Assembly: GCA_000469685.2 (NCBI GenBank) | Contig: LS997564.1 | Location: 15,775,591 to 15,839,590 of the forward strand | Origin: Haemonchus contortus | Lineage: Eukaryota; Nematoda; Chromadorea; Rhabditida; Trichostrongylidae | Direction: 5' to 3' | Length of the DNA: 64,000 bases | Part shown: piece after piece, positions 31,430-44,460 of the stretch | How positions within the stretch are numbered: the stretch's first letter is position 1 | Layout of the letters: each line of letters opens with the position of its first letter | Notes under the pieces: model-generated | What the model saw: only the letters and a program-made list of their open reading frames with translations | The model's database searches: none | Told to the model about the DNA's origin: nothing | Position numbers and translations under genes: made by a program

Positions 31430-33560
31430 GTTCTTGTTCCTCTTCTTCGTCATCATCCTCTTTTTCTTCCTATTCTTACTCTTAGTGTCTGTCCCGGGGT
31501 CTGCAGCGGAGATCGCTTTGCTGATATGTTGACGCCACATTTCCCAAATAGAAGCTTTATCGGGGTAGATGTTAACCGTTTTCAATTCCTTGTGCAACGT
31601 GCCGAGTCAGCGCTGCTTTGAGTATCCTCTAGGCCGCTTTCCGAACACGTTAAGGTAGAGGTCTATCTTACGGTCATCATTCGCGCAAAGGACATGACCC
31701 TACCACGGGAGACGGGCTTCGCATGTTTTATCGACAATCGGCGCTACAACGAATCGCTCCTTCATGCCGTCATTGTAATAGCCTGCGTGTAAAGAGCAAC
31801 GCCGAGATTGAAAACCTCCATGTCAGAATGTTTTCATCTCCCTTACCAAACATCACTGATTCCCAGAGCCAGGCCTGAGCCTCTGAAATTGTGAAACCAT
31901 TTCTGAAGGAGACACAAATGAGCTCGAAGATTCAAACACACAATCGAGCTCGGAATTTCGAAACGAATCTAGTCATGTTTGAGATGTAGACCCTGGATTT
32001 GAGATGTTCAGGAATGGAGATGCGCCAGGCATCAAGCGCCATTTCGACCATGTTGCATTTACGCAAGAGTTCGTTTCAGAAATTAGGCTGCTGTCAGACA
32101 CAATCGCCGACCCAAGGTACTTGAATGTTCTTGTTCGTGCACCTAGCACCAGTGACCTTGATGCCTGGCTCGTTCGGATCGGTGGTCAGAAATTTAGTCA
32201 TTCCAACGTTTAACCTGAGGCTGAACATAGCCAGACAGTCGGAGTTGGTTTGCATCTGTTGCTCGAGCGTGCTTTTGTCTTCGCTAGAGAACATCACATC
32301 ATCGGCATGAATAGGCGTCCATGGAGCCGGCCTCTGGAGATCTTTGTAATGGCATACATAATGGCAACAAATGTTAGTGGGGATAACCCAGAGCCCTGAC
32401 GTACTCCGACGGGGGTTTGAAAATTCGTTCCCGTGCCCTCTGCCGCTTATACTGAGCTCTTTGAACCAGGTGGAGGATGGGTACGCACTCAATAAGCACT
32501 TCGGGGACACCTTGCTGTCGTTAAGCATACCATATAATCTTACCATACAATCTTATATAAGCGCTATCGAAAGTCTTCTGAAGTCTAGAAAGGCAAGACG
32601 TTAAGGATAGAACAATCTGTAATTCGCTCGAAGATTTTCATGTTATGAGAGTGCGGGTGATTTGGAGGGTAGCAGGTGATGTCCCAAGAACTGCCCTTCT
32701 TCTTCCGAATAGGAATCGTACTCTGTTGCAAACTCTAGGGCACTTCTTTCCTACAACGATCTTGTTGATGAACTTCGTCAAACATCATGCAGGATTGAAG
32801 CACTCCGTCGTCCCTGCTACCGCCGCCAAATCGTCATGTTGCTCTGCCTATTTCACCACTTTATGGCCTTCTTAACCTCTTAAATCTTCTTCTTAACGGG
32901 TATCTTCTGAAGGAGACCGTCTACTGGCTGAACGCAAGGGATAGCGGGCGGTAATGCAGGGGCGGGCGAGCAAACTTGACCGCTAGGTTGCTTTCGAAGT
33001 ATTCTCACCATCGCTTCCATGTTTTCTTGTGATCGGTTAAGAGGTGACCGCTCTCGTCATTTATGTCAGAGATTTTTCAGTGTCCTCGGGCAGGCGACAG
33101 CGGGTTTTTGCCAGTCCAGAAAGTAGAAGCTCGCGATGGTAAACGTACCGTTTGCCATCGCGAGCTTCTACTTTCTTGTGGAGATCGGCAAAATGAGCTT
33201 CCTCAGCCAAACAAAGGCCTTCTTTGCCTCTTTCTTTTCGTTATCTGGTAGCGCTGCCAGTTATCCGATGTCTTTTCCGAAAGCAAGGTGTGGTATTGTT
33301 GTCTCTTCTCACGCACTTTAAAACTGGCACAGACCGTCCACAGCCATGTTCTCGCCGTCCGTACTTCGTCCGCGCAACACGTATTATCGTTTTGATGGCA
33401 TTCGTTTAAGTGTTGCCGATAGCCGCGATTGAATGCGGAAGACGACGGCCATTTTCCTCCAGCTGTCTGAACGCGGTTCCTGGCATGGACGAAATCAGCT
33501 CTTGTTCTGATTTCCAATACAGAAGGTGATAAGATGAAAGTCGTTTTTGAAATTTCCTTT
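31430..33560 (-). pseudogene. RTE-type LINE fragment, minus strand
   Basis: A second RTE-like fragment. Reading from 33560 downward: linker region (KVREKRQQYHTLLSEKTSDN), then HKKVEARDGKR at the hairpin near 33118-33176, then RT with HADDVMFSSEDK (about 32275-32315, the catalytic YADD box with His for Tyr) and LRLNVGMTKFLTTD. The C-terminal blocks are DRKIDLYLNVFGKRPRG and LHKELKTVNIYPDK (about 31500-31680), followed by an Arg/Lys-rich purine-repeat tail. Stops and shifts throughout. The endonuclease domain was not recognised, so it is probably 5'-truncated. Confidence 0.68.
33118..33176. repeat. Snapback hairpin within the LINE fragment
   Basis: AGAAAGTAGAAGCTCGCGAT continues to GGTAAACG on one arm, and the complementary arm follows immediately, giving about 28-bp nearly perfect arms. 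Comparison with the expected LINE reading suggests the second arm is an inserted inverted copy of the first. Confidence 0.7.
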
Positions 33561-36500
33561 TTCTGAAAAGTTATGCGAGTCTACATATTCGAGAGTTCGC
33601 TCGCCATCAGTATTAGGTGACCCATATCCAAAACCTCCACGACAACTGTAATCCTCTTTGAGTGGTGCTACAGAGCAAACCGCCTCGGAGAGCATCCATC
33701 GCCGCCAGCGCGCGGTCGCGTTGCGGTTTCAGTTATTTCCCTTCTATTCCTCTGGCATTGGAGCGCGATATTGTTTGCGCGCCATTTTCAAAATTGCACC
33801 ACGTGACCATGTAAGTTCATCAAAACAGTTCAGTGCATCTCTAGAATACATGGAACTGTCTTATCGAGTAAGCAGCGGTAGTTAAAGCACTCACCCACTG
33901 GTTAAATAGTTCTCGATGAACTCTCTCAATGAATGAGAGGAGAGAGGAGTTGAAATCAAGCATAAAGACTTGCTAAATGACGTAAAAACTGTGAAATGGC
34001 CTGAATGGTGAGCCTTAGGGCGTTCAATGACCTATGAATGAAGAATAGTCCAATATTAAACAACTCTAGAGAACTACATCGCTTCTGTAAAGGTTGTTTG
34101 ATATCGCAAGCAAGCGAAAATACCGAAAAAAAGAAGCGAACCGAACTGTTTCGACCATTTTCCAGAAACTTGGAATGAAATATATTGAACTTATTTATTA
34201 TACATGGAAATACTCTTGAAGTCGTTGGAATTGATATTGGAGTTTTTCCTTCCAAAAAACTCATTTTAAGAAGAGAACCCCCACTTTTTTAAACTGTCAT
34301 TATCCTCTTTGGCTAACAAGTTTTAGCTCGATTAGTAGCGAGTGCGGGCAGCATAATTACCGCTGAGTCTTCGCACTTAGTTAAGGTCACCTCGCACCTA
34401 GGTGCGAAGCGAGCTTGATTAGGTGCGATCGAAAATATATTCCCGTACCCACAACTGTTAGCAATTACTACTCATTTGCATCAAAAAGGTCCTTTTCAGC
34501 TTTATTGGGCCTACTCAATCAGTGTTCCCACCGAGCTCAGAGCCCAATTCCGACCGATCTATCTACCGATCATAATCTATTAACCAAATTTTCTAGCGTA
34601 ACACTTGGATGTGCGACCAACACTCACATAATGATGGCAGGAGGACAGACAGTTCTTCGATGTTTACTTTGATATGAATCATTATATCATCAAGAAAATT
34701 CCCAATATTCATTACTCGTTCCCGTCGGTATGCATCGATATGTCGTTTATAGCTTTTGGGATCCGTTTCCTCTCTATTATTACTCGGCATCATCAGTTAA
34801 CCTGTTCTTTCACGCGCACCAATGGCAAAAACGCGACGCGACCGCGCGCTGACGGCGATAGATGCTCTCCAAGGCGGTTTGCTCTGTACCGGCACTCACC
34901 CTCTTTCACAGCGCCACGTGACCTTGACGTCACTAGTGACATCTATGGCTTCTTTTGACGGTACCTCAGCTATCTTTACATCGCGCAGGCTCCAGAAGTT
35001 GTCCTTTGACTGCTTGGAGCATCCAGTCTGTGGAGCCTACGCTGAGAGGAAATGATAATTTTGGCGTTCGATCACGCCAATGATCTTGACTCGAATATGT
35101 AGACTCGCACAACTTTTCAAAAAAAGGCGGTCAGCGAAGATCCATCCTTACTATCGAATCACGGAAGTGTTCAGAAACAACCATTTCGACGTTTTTGGAC
35201 CACCACAGAGAACGGCTTTGAAGCCAGTCAATGATCCTAAGCCTGCAGTGGAGCCACCTTGCTCATCCATGGCGCAGAAATTAATTCGCCGATGCTCAAG
35301 GACTACTGCTAAACTACTGCCTACTGCTACTGCTACTGCCGAGCGTCCCGTTGACGTGACAACATTTGACTTCGCGACCCGGGTCTTCCATATGTTGTGG
35401 GACTCTTGGACTAGCCTAGTCGCCTCCCGATGCCGTCCTTGCTCCGGAGACCGTCGCTATTTTTCACACTCGCCGGGCTTTGCGAGCGCATGTCGGCCTT
35501 GAGATTCATATAGAGACCTTTTTATTCAAATGTGAAGTGGATTTTCGTAGGTCGACCTGTCACGGGGGCCTGTCGCCTGCATTCGAATGTCCACGATCAG
35601 CTCAGCCTACAAAGTGAGCAGTTCTTAGTGGCGCCCTTGGAGAAACGGTCATCACCCCCCACCCCTCCCGCACGAATGAAGGAACACCCATCATATCACG
35701 TGACTTAACCTACTCTAAGAGCAAGGAAGCAGTTATATTCCACAGCCGATGCTCCTCATGGAATTACTTTATAAAATAGCTTACTTTTATTTGATTATTG
35801 GTCGTAAAGAATGTCTATATCGCTTGTTGATTTTGATGGGATGTTGATATGAATGAGCGACAGCTTTTTTATAGATAAACAAAAGGTAACAAGAGATTGA
35901 AATTCGGTTTTCTCACCGTAAACAATACCACACAACACATGCTTTGGTAACTTACGCAATGTTATTCGGGGCATCATAGAAGCTGATTAATTAAGTAGCG
36001 CTGGCGAAAAGGTACAGCTTAGCCTTGGTGGCTGACGTTGTCCAATTGAACGTGTGGTATGCATCCACGATGAACATGCATCGAAGCGTGAAAAGTCTAT
36101 ACTTCTGGGGGCGTACTGCGACTTTTCACGATTGAATACAACGCGAGCAGCTAACCGGGGAATGGCGTAGTAGAGTGTTTCCGCTTCACAACGCCTTACT
36201 CTCCTACTCTTGTTTTCTCCTACAATGCGTCCCTCTGCTTTTAAACTACCTTCTGAATTGCTTTCAGCGAAACTACTGGCGATTTCTTAAACTATTGTTT
36301 TTTAGTTCGCTGAACAACGGTTTTGACTGGCCAGAAAAAAATGGAAAACACGTCCACATCTACTTATCTACTATGCGCTGCATAAGTGGAAGTCCTATTC
36401 GATATCGCCAAGTTTTTGGATGAGAGTTGTCGCCAAGAACTCCTGGTAAAGAGCAAAACTGATTTCAACACAAATTAGGATAAACAACGGGATAAGAACA

Positions 36501-36750
36501 TACTTTGTTATATTCACCTTCTTCTGTACATATGCTTGATCGGGTAGAATCTCGGACCGAAAACGGAGTGACGACGCCAACAAAACCTTTCAACTCCCCG
36601 AGGTTAATTATTGGGTACCAGATCCCCTTGGGAGGGTGAAAGCGCTGCGCTTCCAAACAACCGAAAGAATAAAGTACTCCGTAATACATTGCAAGGGAAA
36701 AATATGCATCTAAAGGCCACTGCTGCCCTTAATGGTAGTTCAAAAGCGCA
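33561..36750. other. Long unassigned region
   Basis: No supported gene. Frames such as 35080-35502 (plus, 140 aa), 33956-34264 (minus, 102 aa) and 34674-34958 (plus) show no domain that I recognise and no clear splice structure. There is a short internal (CTACTG)n-like run near 35305-35340. Confidence 0.4.
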
Positions 36751-36863
36751 AATCCAAGGTACGATTGAGAATGTCATAAGAAAACCCCTATTCTACATAC
36801 AAAGAATTTGTAGAATGTAGAATAGGGGTTTTCTTATGACATTCCCAATCGTACCTCGGATTG
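36751..36863. repeat. Near-perfect hairpin with about 48-bp arms
   Basis: The left arm (36751-36798) and right arm (36815-36863) are inverse copies with few mismatches. The left arm includes GTACGATTGAGAATGTCATA and AGAAAACCCCTATTCTACAT. The inner spacer (about 16 bases) is itself partly complementary (TACAAA / TTTGTA). It may be a foldback element or a recent inverted duplication. Confidence 0.8.
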
Positions 36864-37088
36864 AATGGTAGAAACCTCAATGTAGAATTTGAATGGTTAT
36901 AGTTATCAGTCTCACAGTTTTTCTTTCCGTTCTTCTCTTCAGTCGGTTCTTTGACTTTCGGCGGCTTCTGTGGCTTCGGGGATCTTGGCGTGATTTTGGT
37001 AGCCGGCTGAAAAGCACTTTGCCATTTTTGATATACGAAATTAAGTGTCATTTGTAGCCATTATTTCGCTCAACTATTTATGTACTAA

Positions 37089-37181
37089 AGGCACAGTTCG
37101 CGATAATTCAATGGGCGGGTATGTCAATGACGTGTCCGCCTCTTATTTGATGTCACGACTGTGCCCCATTCGACTGTGCCT
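37089..37181 (+). mobile_element. TTAA-family element, short copy E
   Basis: A 93-bp deletion derivative with the family termini AGGCACAGTTCGCGATAA and CGACTGTGCCT. The right flank is TTAA (37182-37185); the left flank is CTAA. Confidence 0.6.
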
Positions 37182-37185
37182 TTAA

Positions 37186-37814
37186 AGATTGTATGTAATT
37201 CGAGAGAATTTACCGAAAAGCTGAAAGACGGCACGGTTAGGGTTTCCATGGCGTGCAGTCAACGCATTTATCCAGAACTTGTGGTGCTGTGGATTCAGAC
37301 TCAATTATTGCTCTTGTCGACTACTCGGAGGACAACCTAATTAACTCTTATTCATTTTGGGTGCGCCAGATACACCGGAGAGGCAGTCACAATACTTAAA
37401 AGATGATTCTCGCTACTAACGGCTCGAAACCAGAAGAGCCCACTGAGTAAAGAAAAGACAAAAACAGCAACAAACGAATGCTTATAATTTTCTGGAACAA
37501 ATAGACAGGATGTAATGAAGAGCAGTCTCGACCCTTCAAACCTCAAAAGACGTCACTGTGAGTCGCACACAGAAGAGATGTGTATATTTGAGGTTCAAGC
37601 GGTAGAGTAGTTAGTCACAAATAGTTAGTGGGTGCTCTAGATAGGTTTCCTACTTCAGATTATGACCAGCTGACGAATGAGCCAAATAAAATTGCTTTGT
37701 GCTCAGTATCGGCTAATAAGATCGGGTTGTTGGATGACAACTGGTTGCGTGTCAACTACAGTAAATTATAATCCAAAAAAGGTTCCAATCCAAAATTGCA
37801 GATCAAGATGTAAG
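37186..37814. other. No gene recognised
   Basis: Nothing supported here on either strand. Confidence 0.4.
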
Positions 37815-37976
37815 TTTGGAGGTCTCTCTGAAGCCACGACCAAGATGATACAAAGTATCATTCAGGAGTCTTAAATATTTTTTGGCTTCCAGGCTCTGAT
37901 GAAGGCTACTGGCCGAAAAGTCAGCCGAATAAAATTTTGTATCCTCTTGGTCGTGGCTTCAGAGAGACCTCCAAAA
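37815..37976. repeat. Inverted repeat with 40-bp arms
   Basis: Arms at 37815-37854 and 37935-37976 are inverse copies with about one mismatch in 39 (TTTGGAGGTCTCTCTGAAGC ... and complement), separated by 80 bp. Probably a short foldback or inverted-repeat transposon. Confidence 0.75.
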
Positions 37977-39559
37977 TTACGTCTATATTATGCCAAGTTT
38001 AAATGATAGTCGAACATGGATACTGTTGCAGATCAAGAGTTTCAAAAACATCCATGCAAAACAGGACTGTACGAATCAGGGCTTAGCATCATTTGCGCCT
38101 CCTTCCTGCTCATAGCAATTCGGAGACAAAGAGACGTGGAAAATATCAGAACCGATAGATCTAACGACACTCACAGGGAATGATGACGAATGTCTACCTA
38201 GTATCACGCCGAAAGAGCTTCACCATTCATTTCCTCTTCGAGGTCAATCAGGAGATGACGCGAGGATGATGATCATTGCGGCAACAGTTTCTGACCCATC
38301 GCGCTTTCCCTAATTCTTTCAAAAGTATAGTGCAAACTCCCCACTCCCTTCCTTCGCCCTCCTCCTCCATTCGTTAATAATAGAACATAATATGGAAGAT
38401 GGAGTGCTTCCCCCATCGCTTGACTCCATCTCTGTGCCACTGATTATAACCTTCGGCCTTTACTGGATTTCAAAATGGCATACGAGTAACCAGATGGGAA
38501 GAATAGGTAAGAGGTAGTATAGGCAGCATAAGCATGTGATTGCAGTCAAATATCTCACCCAACTAGTGGCTTCTGAATGAGCACTTTGCCACCCTCGTTC
38601 ATTTCGTTCTCTCATAATTGCTGAAGGCTGAAGTACGAAGTAATAAAAAAAGACGCCGTCCTTCAACAACAGCTTCCGGTAACCAGCAGTTCCACTAGTG
38701 GACTATACTTTGATGGTTGTAATAGCTATCGCAACCCTCTGATCTCAGCTAGACTTCCCAAGGCATAGATTGGGCCAGCTTAAGAATATAATCCGTTGAT
38801 TTTTTAATAGGGGCAGAAGATAGGGACCAAACGATTCACTTGAGCAACTCAATAATTTTTGGCGTGTTTCCTCATACAAACGACATTATACAAGTAGTAA
38901 CTACTACAGAATGAGTATGATTAGAAGCATGGATATACTAGGGAAGGGTACGTGTTCTTTCTTGCACTGAACCTTGCAATTGGAGCGGTTGCGTGAACTC
39001 ATTTCTATATCAATTTTGGGTTGACAAATCTCATACTAACCTATCATGGTCTCTTCCAGTGCACAGGGTGAGACTGAGTCTTTACATTCTTTCATCGACA
39101 CGTGGACTCGACGACAAAGTGCACAACCACAACCACAAGCCCTCCTATTGAATCGCACTCACTGAGACCGACATGCCCTATTTGGTGCTTGTTTCGGTTT
39201 TTAATTGAATAATACCTAATACAAGAGATCCCACGATTCCTACACAGCCAATGTGTCAGGTTGCCCACGGTACTGATTACGTGCGCGACCAGGTATTTAT
39301 AACTACCCGGATCGCTCGGCTGATCCCGAGCTCTCTCCTTCTGGTGTTGAAGTTGACCCGCTACCTGTGTTATTCCAGGTTTAAGAGCCCTGGCCTAAAA
39401 GAACAGGAGCTATTGATCTTCACTAAAACACACCAACACACTTCGTGCGCTTCTGCCCGTCATGAGCAAAGTCCAACTCATGTCCTGCGTGTTCAAGTAA
39501 CATGGTTCATTCCCTACACACTCAAAAGCGGAAACGAGTTCTGTATTTTTCTCCTGCCC
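37977..39559. other. No gene recognised
   Basis: A 124-aa plus frame (39251-39625) overlaps the degenerate tandem repeat that follows and has no recognisable domain. Nothing else is supported. Confidence 0.4.
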
Positions 39560-39850
39560 ACTATCGGTGTCCTAACCCCGCCGCCTGTATTCCTGCCAAA
39601 CCTGAGCGCTCTAGTTCCACATTAGTAATTTTCTCGCAAGCCCCGTCCGGTACGGGCGGAGTCTAGTCCAACCACCTAGCATCAATGTTCTCAATGTTCC
39701 CATCTTGTCTCTGTACTCCTACCAAATTTGAACCCTCTATGTCTTGAGAAATTGGAGTTATGAATTTTCCAATCACCCACCATAAGTGTTCCCATATTGC
39801 CGCCTGTACTCCTACCAAATATGAACGCTCTAGGGAGATACGAATTCTCG
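39560..39850. repeat. Degenerate tandem repeat, about three modules
   Basis: A phrase of the type GCCTGTA-TCCTACCAAA-TTGAACGCTCTA recurs at about 39585, 39705 and 39800 with spacing near 100-120 bp. The units are diverged. Confidence 0.5.
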
Positions 39851-39989
39851 CCCAAACATTTATTTCGCACAAACACTCAACGCGTTCTTTATTAGTACAA
39901 TAGATCGTCCATATGCGATTGATACTCATTTTTAATAAGCCCTTGTTTACTTGCATAATTTTAATATTATATTATATTATACACCTAAC

Positions 39990-40354
39990 TTACTCTCGTC
40001 TCCCAGGATTGAGAGTTGAGGAATTCAGTCACAGCATCTCTGAGGTCATAAACAAAATTGCGAACTTCTTATTGGCATGGAACTGTTTGAGGGCTTTGAA
40101 GAGGTGATAATCAGAAGGGACTAGGTCAAGGGAATAGGTAGGGGACAAGGAGGAAGTGTTCGTAAGGTTGTCGAGTGACGTTGCTCTGAACGTACTCGAA
40201 ACTTCGCCGATTCCCGGCTTGTAGCCGCCGGCCTCCTTTTCTTTACTTCGTTGAGAAGTCGGTCATCATCAATAGCAATCGGTCGCCTGAACCGCGCCGT
40301 AGAGACTCGTACGTTCAGAATGAAAACGAGCGAATAAACGACTAGTAATAGCAT
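39990..40354 (-). pseudogene. Internally deleted mariner transposase remnant
   Basis: On the minus strand, an N-terminal mariner block (RRPIAIDDDRLLNEVKKRRP then ATSRESAKF, about 40190-40300) is followed after only a short gap by a C-terminal block (YSLDLVPSDYHLFKALKQF, about 40070-40130, equivalent to the family's 'YSPDLAPSDYHLF'). The catalytic middle is missing, so this is a deletion derivative. No terminal repeats were assigned. Confidence 0.6.
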
Positions 40355-40531
40355 TGCTCGACTTTACTGGATATTAAATATTACTGGTATGACCAAGAGA
40401 TTGTTTCCTGGAATGTGGTGGTTGTTCGAGAGCGGCAATGGACCTTTTAGAGAGAAAACAATACGTGCTCCAGAATTTGTGTTTCAAGGCTTTCGCATTA
40501 ACCTAATATTTGTGAATAATTTGAATAGTGG

Positions 40532-40802
40532 GTGGAGGTGGCGTAGTGGCAAGTGGCGTACTATCACACACGCATAGTCACGTGTTCGAATCCCGAACTG
40601 ATATCTGCCTTGCCAACCAAGCCTTTCACCACTCTGGGGTCAGTAAATGGTATCAGACTCGTCTGGAAAGATTAAAGCACTGACTTGTACTTCGTTGGCC
40701 ACCGAAATTCATTGAATAGGCCACACACGCATTCAATACGCCGCTAAGATTAATGGAAGTCGAATAAGCGGCGCATCCCTCAGACGGGATTGATCAACGC
40801 AC
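40532..40802 (+). mobile_element. tRNA-derived SINE, copy 2
   Basis: Aligns end to end with 23276-23551. It has the tRNA-like head GGAGGTGGCGTAGTGGCAAG, a B-box variant GTGTTCGAATCCCGA at about 40582-40596, and the same 3' end CCTCAGACGGGATTGATCA. Confidence 0.75.
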
Positions 40803-41589
40803 GAAGATTTCATCCCTTTATCCCTAACTTGAGAACTATGAAAAAATGTCAGCTCTGAAAAAGGTATGTCATGTGACTGGGAGTTACTCATAATTACATC
40901 TTTCAATTCAAAAGTCGCTATTAGTCAGACTGGGGCAAATTTATTTATTTCGAAAAATTTGTAACAATATTGAACAAAAAAAAAGGGGGCTCTTTTGCTA
41001 AGTTTTGCGTAGGAAAGCTAATTCACACCTTACTTACTACCCTCATTGGACGATATTATAATTATAATTAATATAATTCATTATAATAATATAATTAATA
41101 TCATATAATTCACTCATTATAATTATAGTGAGCGTCATTGCTAATCCCAAGAACCTTGATAGATGATCATTTTTGAAATAAAAGAGAATTTGAATCTTTT
41201 TCAACTATCAATTCGAAGAACACGAGTAGCTGAGTTGGACTGTTCAGCATTCCAAATGTAAAAAGAGAAAACTGACCCAATTACAAAGAAGATAATAAAA
41301 ACAAATACGAAATTGCGAAGTTTCGAATAATTAGGGTGAATATTGGATAACAATTATTGAATTGAATTGAAACAATCATTAGGTAATGAATAAAGAAATA
41401 CCTTCGGAATCTATTTATGTTGATTTTTGAGCCCAATACTATTACAACAATCTCCATATCTCATCCTCGCGCGTTGCGAAACTCCGTTGAGCGAAAGAAG
41501 TGGAACAGAAAAGCGGCTATGCGGATCTACTGGTGCTAAATGTCTTTATAGCACTGGTACATTCGCATATAAATTCATGATCTAAGCAG
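40803..41589. other. AT-rich intergenic sequence
   Basis: Contains an AT-only stretch of ATAATTATAATTA type at about 41050-41130 with self-complementarity. No gene is supported. Confidence 0.5.
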
Positions 41590-41814
41590 TCACGAGTCCA
41601 TTCTCTCAGGTACATCAACAAGAATTGGTGTCTCTTTGAAACATGTGTAGTTTGTAGTTTTAGCCATGAAATAAGTACGGAAAGCCACCAATGCCGAATA
41701 GCGACGAAAATGAAGTTCTGAACATTTCCTGTTCCGGTTAACTCCCTCTGTAGGCCACACCAGATTCCGCTTGAATTCCTTTGCAGTCATTTTCTGAGAA
41801 ACGAAATCTCCCAA
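41590..41814 (-). CDS. Unrecognised 74-aa frame, possible terminal exon
   Basis: The minus-strand frame has protein-like composition (MTAKEFKRNLVWPTEGVNRN and onward) and ends at a TGA-containing stretch. I see no confirmed acceptor and no known domain. Low support. Confidence 0.2.
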   Translation of the reverse strand: MGDFVSQKMTAKEFKRNLVWPTEGVNRNRKCSELHFRRYSALVAFRTYFMAKTTNYTCFKETPILVDVPERMDS

Positions 41815-44460
41815 GCCGTTTAAGAGAAAAAAGACTTATCGTATAAGTCATGATGAGTTTAGACACGATGCATAGAAACGTTGCGTGACGATCGCATTGA
41901 ATTCGGACCATGCTTCACCACCACGGATTTTGTGGTACAAAAATCAAAACCTTGCATCATGCTCTCAATGATGGCTGATGTTCTTTTTTCAAGCCAAGTT
42001 CTTTCTTCATCGTATATGTGACAGGATTTCTTTGGACATCATCTACTACCTCTTCTACCTCAACTAACCGGGGGTGCATCAGATCGCAATCTGCCATCTC
42101 GTGTCACGACCTGTCTTGATCATCAACTGTAGACGCTGAATATTGTCTTCAATGTCTTACCTTTCATACCATGTTTCGGTCGTATGTGTTATCACTCTGT
42201 ATGTGTTATCACTCTATCACCTAAATTATCTGGCACCAATTTGATCATCGACTTGCTCGGACGGGAGCCAGTCACGTCTCCATCCGTCCCTGACGCGAGC
42301 CGCTGGAGCCCAGTAAACCCTTTTCGCCCAAGCCGTTTCGAAAAGAAGTCCGACTATTGCGAATGCGGCCGCCTTGGTGTTCGTTCTAAAGGGATCCAGT
42401 CAGAAACCACGTTCAACGGCCATCATAGTGTGCCCACAGTGTTCGTTCGCTAGAAGATCGCGGGACTTTGGAATCCATAGGGACACTTCGAGCATTGCTT
42501 CTTCCACAGCTCGTCGAATGACAAAGGCTGCATGCCGTCACACTCGTTTAAAGTTCAGAATATTTCATGACCGACTTTCCATCAATCTCGACATGATCCG
42601 AGAAACTTGAACTGAGTGAGTGAGCGTGAGCTAACTTAACCTCCGAAATTGATAGAAGCTTTTAAATCAATTTTTATGCGAATTTCTTCCCAGCCGAAAG
42701 TTGTCTCCATCGTCCCCTTTACCTGGGAGTCAATAACTGGAGCGTGTTCTTCAGGTAACACGGAGCTCTTTTTCAGCTTGAACAGCTTCTGTTCAATCGG
42801 GTTATGAATTGGTGTAGAAAGCACTGCTCACTGTGAAGAAGCTCCGCCCAGCAGAGGACGGCCTCCATTCACTTCAAGTGTCGCCCTCGCCCTTCTTCCC
42901 CGATGTACGGGTTGTTATGCTTATACACTTATTAATGCCTCATTAGGAGTGAGCATGACGCAACGACCGAGGCGTCTATCGGTTCCGTTTCACTTTGAGT
43001 TTCTGCCACAATTCTTCGAGTGCACCTTTGCTAGGTACTCATGACCTTCTTGAAGTTTTCCACTTTTGAATGGATTCAGGGACTTCAAAAGGAGAATGGG
43101 TAACCTGCTGAATGCTATTGTTAACGTTGCCTTTGTGCCATTTCTATACGGCACACATGAGTACACTTCAAATCAATACTCACATAAATAGCTTAGTTAT
43201 TCAAATCAAAGACCTTCAAAGCAAGAGTAAACTCGTTTGGTTTTAATTCTTCTCCACACTGCCTACTAAATAAATTTTCCCGGTCCTTGATAAGGAACCT
43301 CCCCAACCACTCCGTATTGATTGTCGGTGAAAGCTCGGTCCTTCTAACCTTCTCCTTGAGAAGTTCCGCTCTACTACTGAAGTTCTGAGTAAACTTCTCT
43401 AAAAAACCCCTTTTTCATTTCACTACTCGAAAACGAGCTTGCGAGCAGATCGTAGTGGTAATAACAATGAAAATCAGATCTTCAGACTTTAGAGGGAATC
43501 GCCTATTCGTCTTTTGTTTCTCTTTTTATGTTCATAACTGTTGGTCTACAATGTTTTTACCGGAATCGAAACGCTCAGTAAAAAATGGCGCCGAGAATGT
43601 TGGGAGATCGATAGCAGAGTCAGGTTAAACTATTCAAGCGGAACTCAAATTTGGGGTGGGACACTTTTCAGAAAGCATGGAAAACGTGTTCAGCGAGTGT
43701 TTGGGTGAATCTGTAGTTAAAATCAAATATCCATGGTTCCATATGTGATGCATCACTCATGTAACTTCCATTTTAAGCCGAGTAAGGCTCAGTCTGAAAT
43801 TGAGCTGCAAGAAGTTATATTTTCTTGCAACTGGACAATTCTGGCCATCATTTAACAATTCTTAAATCTATTCGAGAGCTTCCTTCAAGCGAAATGGAAG
43901 TAGAACCTGAGGAATTATAATTACTTCTGACCAAACGAGAAGGATGAAGCGTCGCGCTCACAAGTTATTGCAAAAGCCAATACTGTGTCAAACACCATTA
44001 TAGTTCTGAATAAAAGCTGAACTTGCGAGCAGCTCGAAAAAGTTGCTCACCTGTGGTTTGCGTTGATTATTTGGTACCCAGTGCGCATCCATCGTCTCAG
44101 CTCGGCCGTTTTGTCTGTCACCCGTACGATTTTGGGTATCCTGCAACCATCTGTACGATCAAAAAAAAAGTAAGAAATAACGAGAAAATAGAACTAAATA
44201 TGTCTACAGAGTAGAAAGTCAACATCTCGATTTTAGAAATGGATGCAGTAGTTCTTGCTGTAGAATTTATTGATTAAGATCCAGTTCTCACAGCAACTCG
44301 AGCCGAAAACAGATATTGTTAACAAAAATAAAAGCAAAAATGAGTAGAAGATACACAGAATCAAGGCTCAAATGAATGGGACAGTCCACTATTACATGGG
44401 AGGGATTTGAACGTCCCGTGAACGTGTGGTACAATACCGCCCTAGTACCGGGAGACGGGT
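41815..44460. other. Unassigned region
   Basis: No supported gene. There is a direct duplication TATGTGTTATCACTCT at 42184-42215. Frames at 42184-42453, 42374-42610 and 42636-42824 match nothing I know. Confidence 0.4.
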
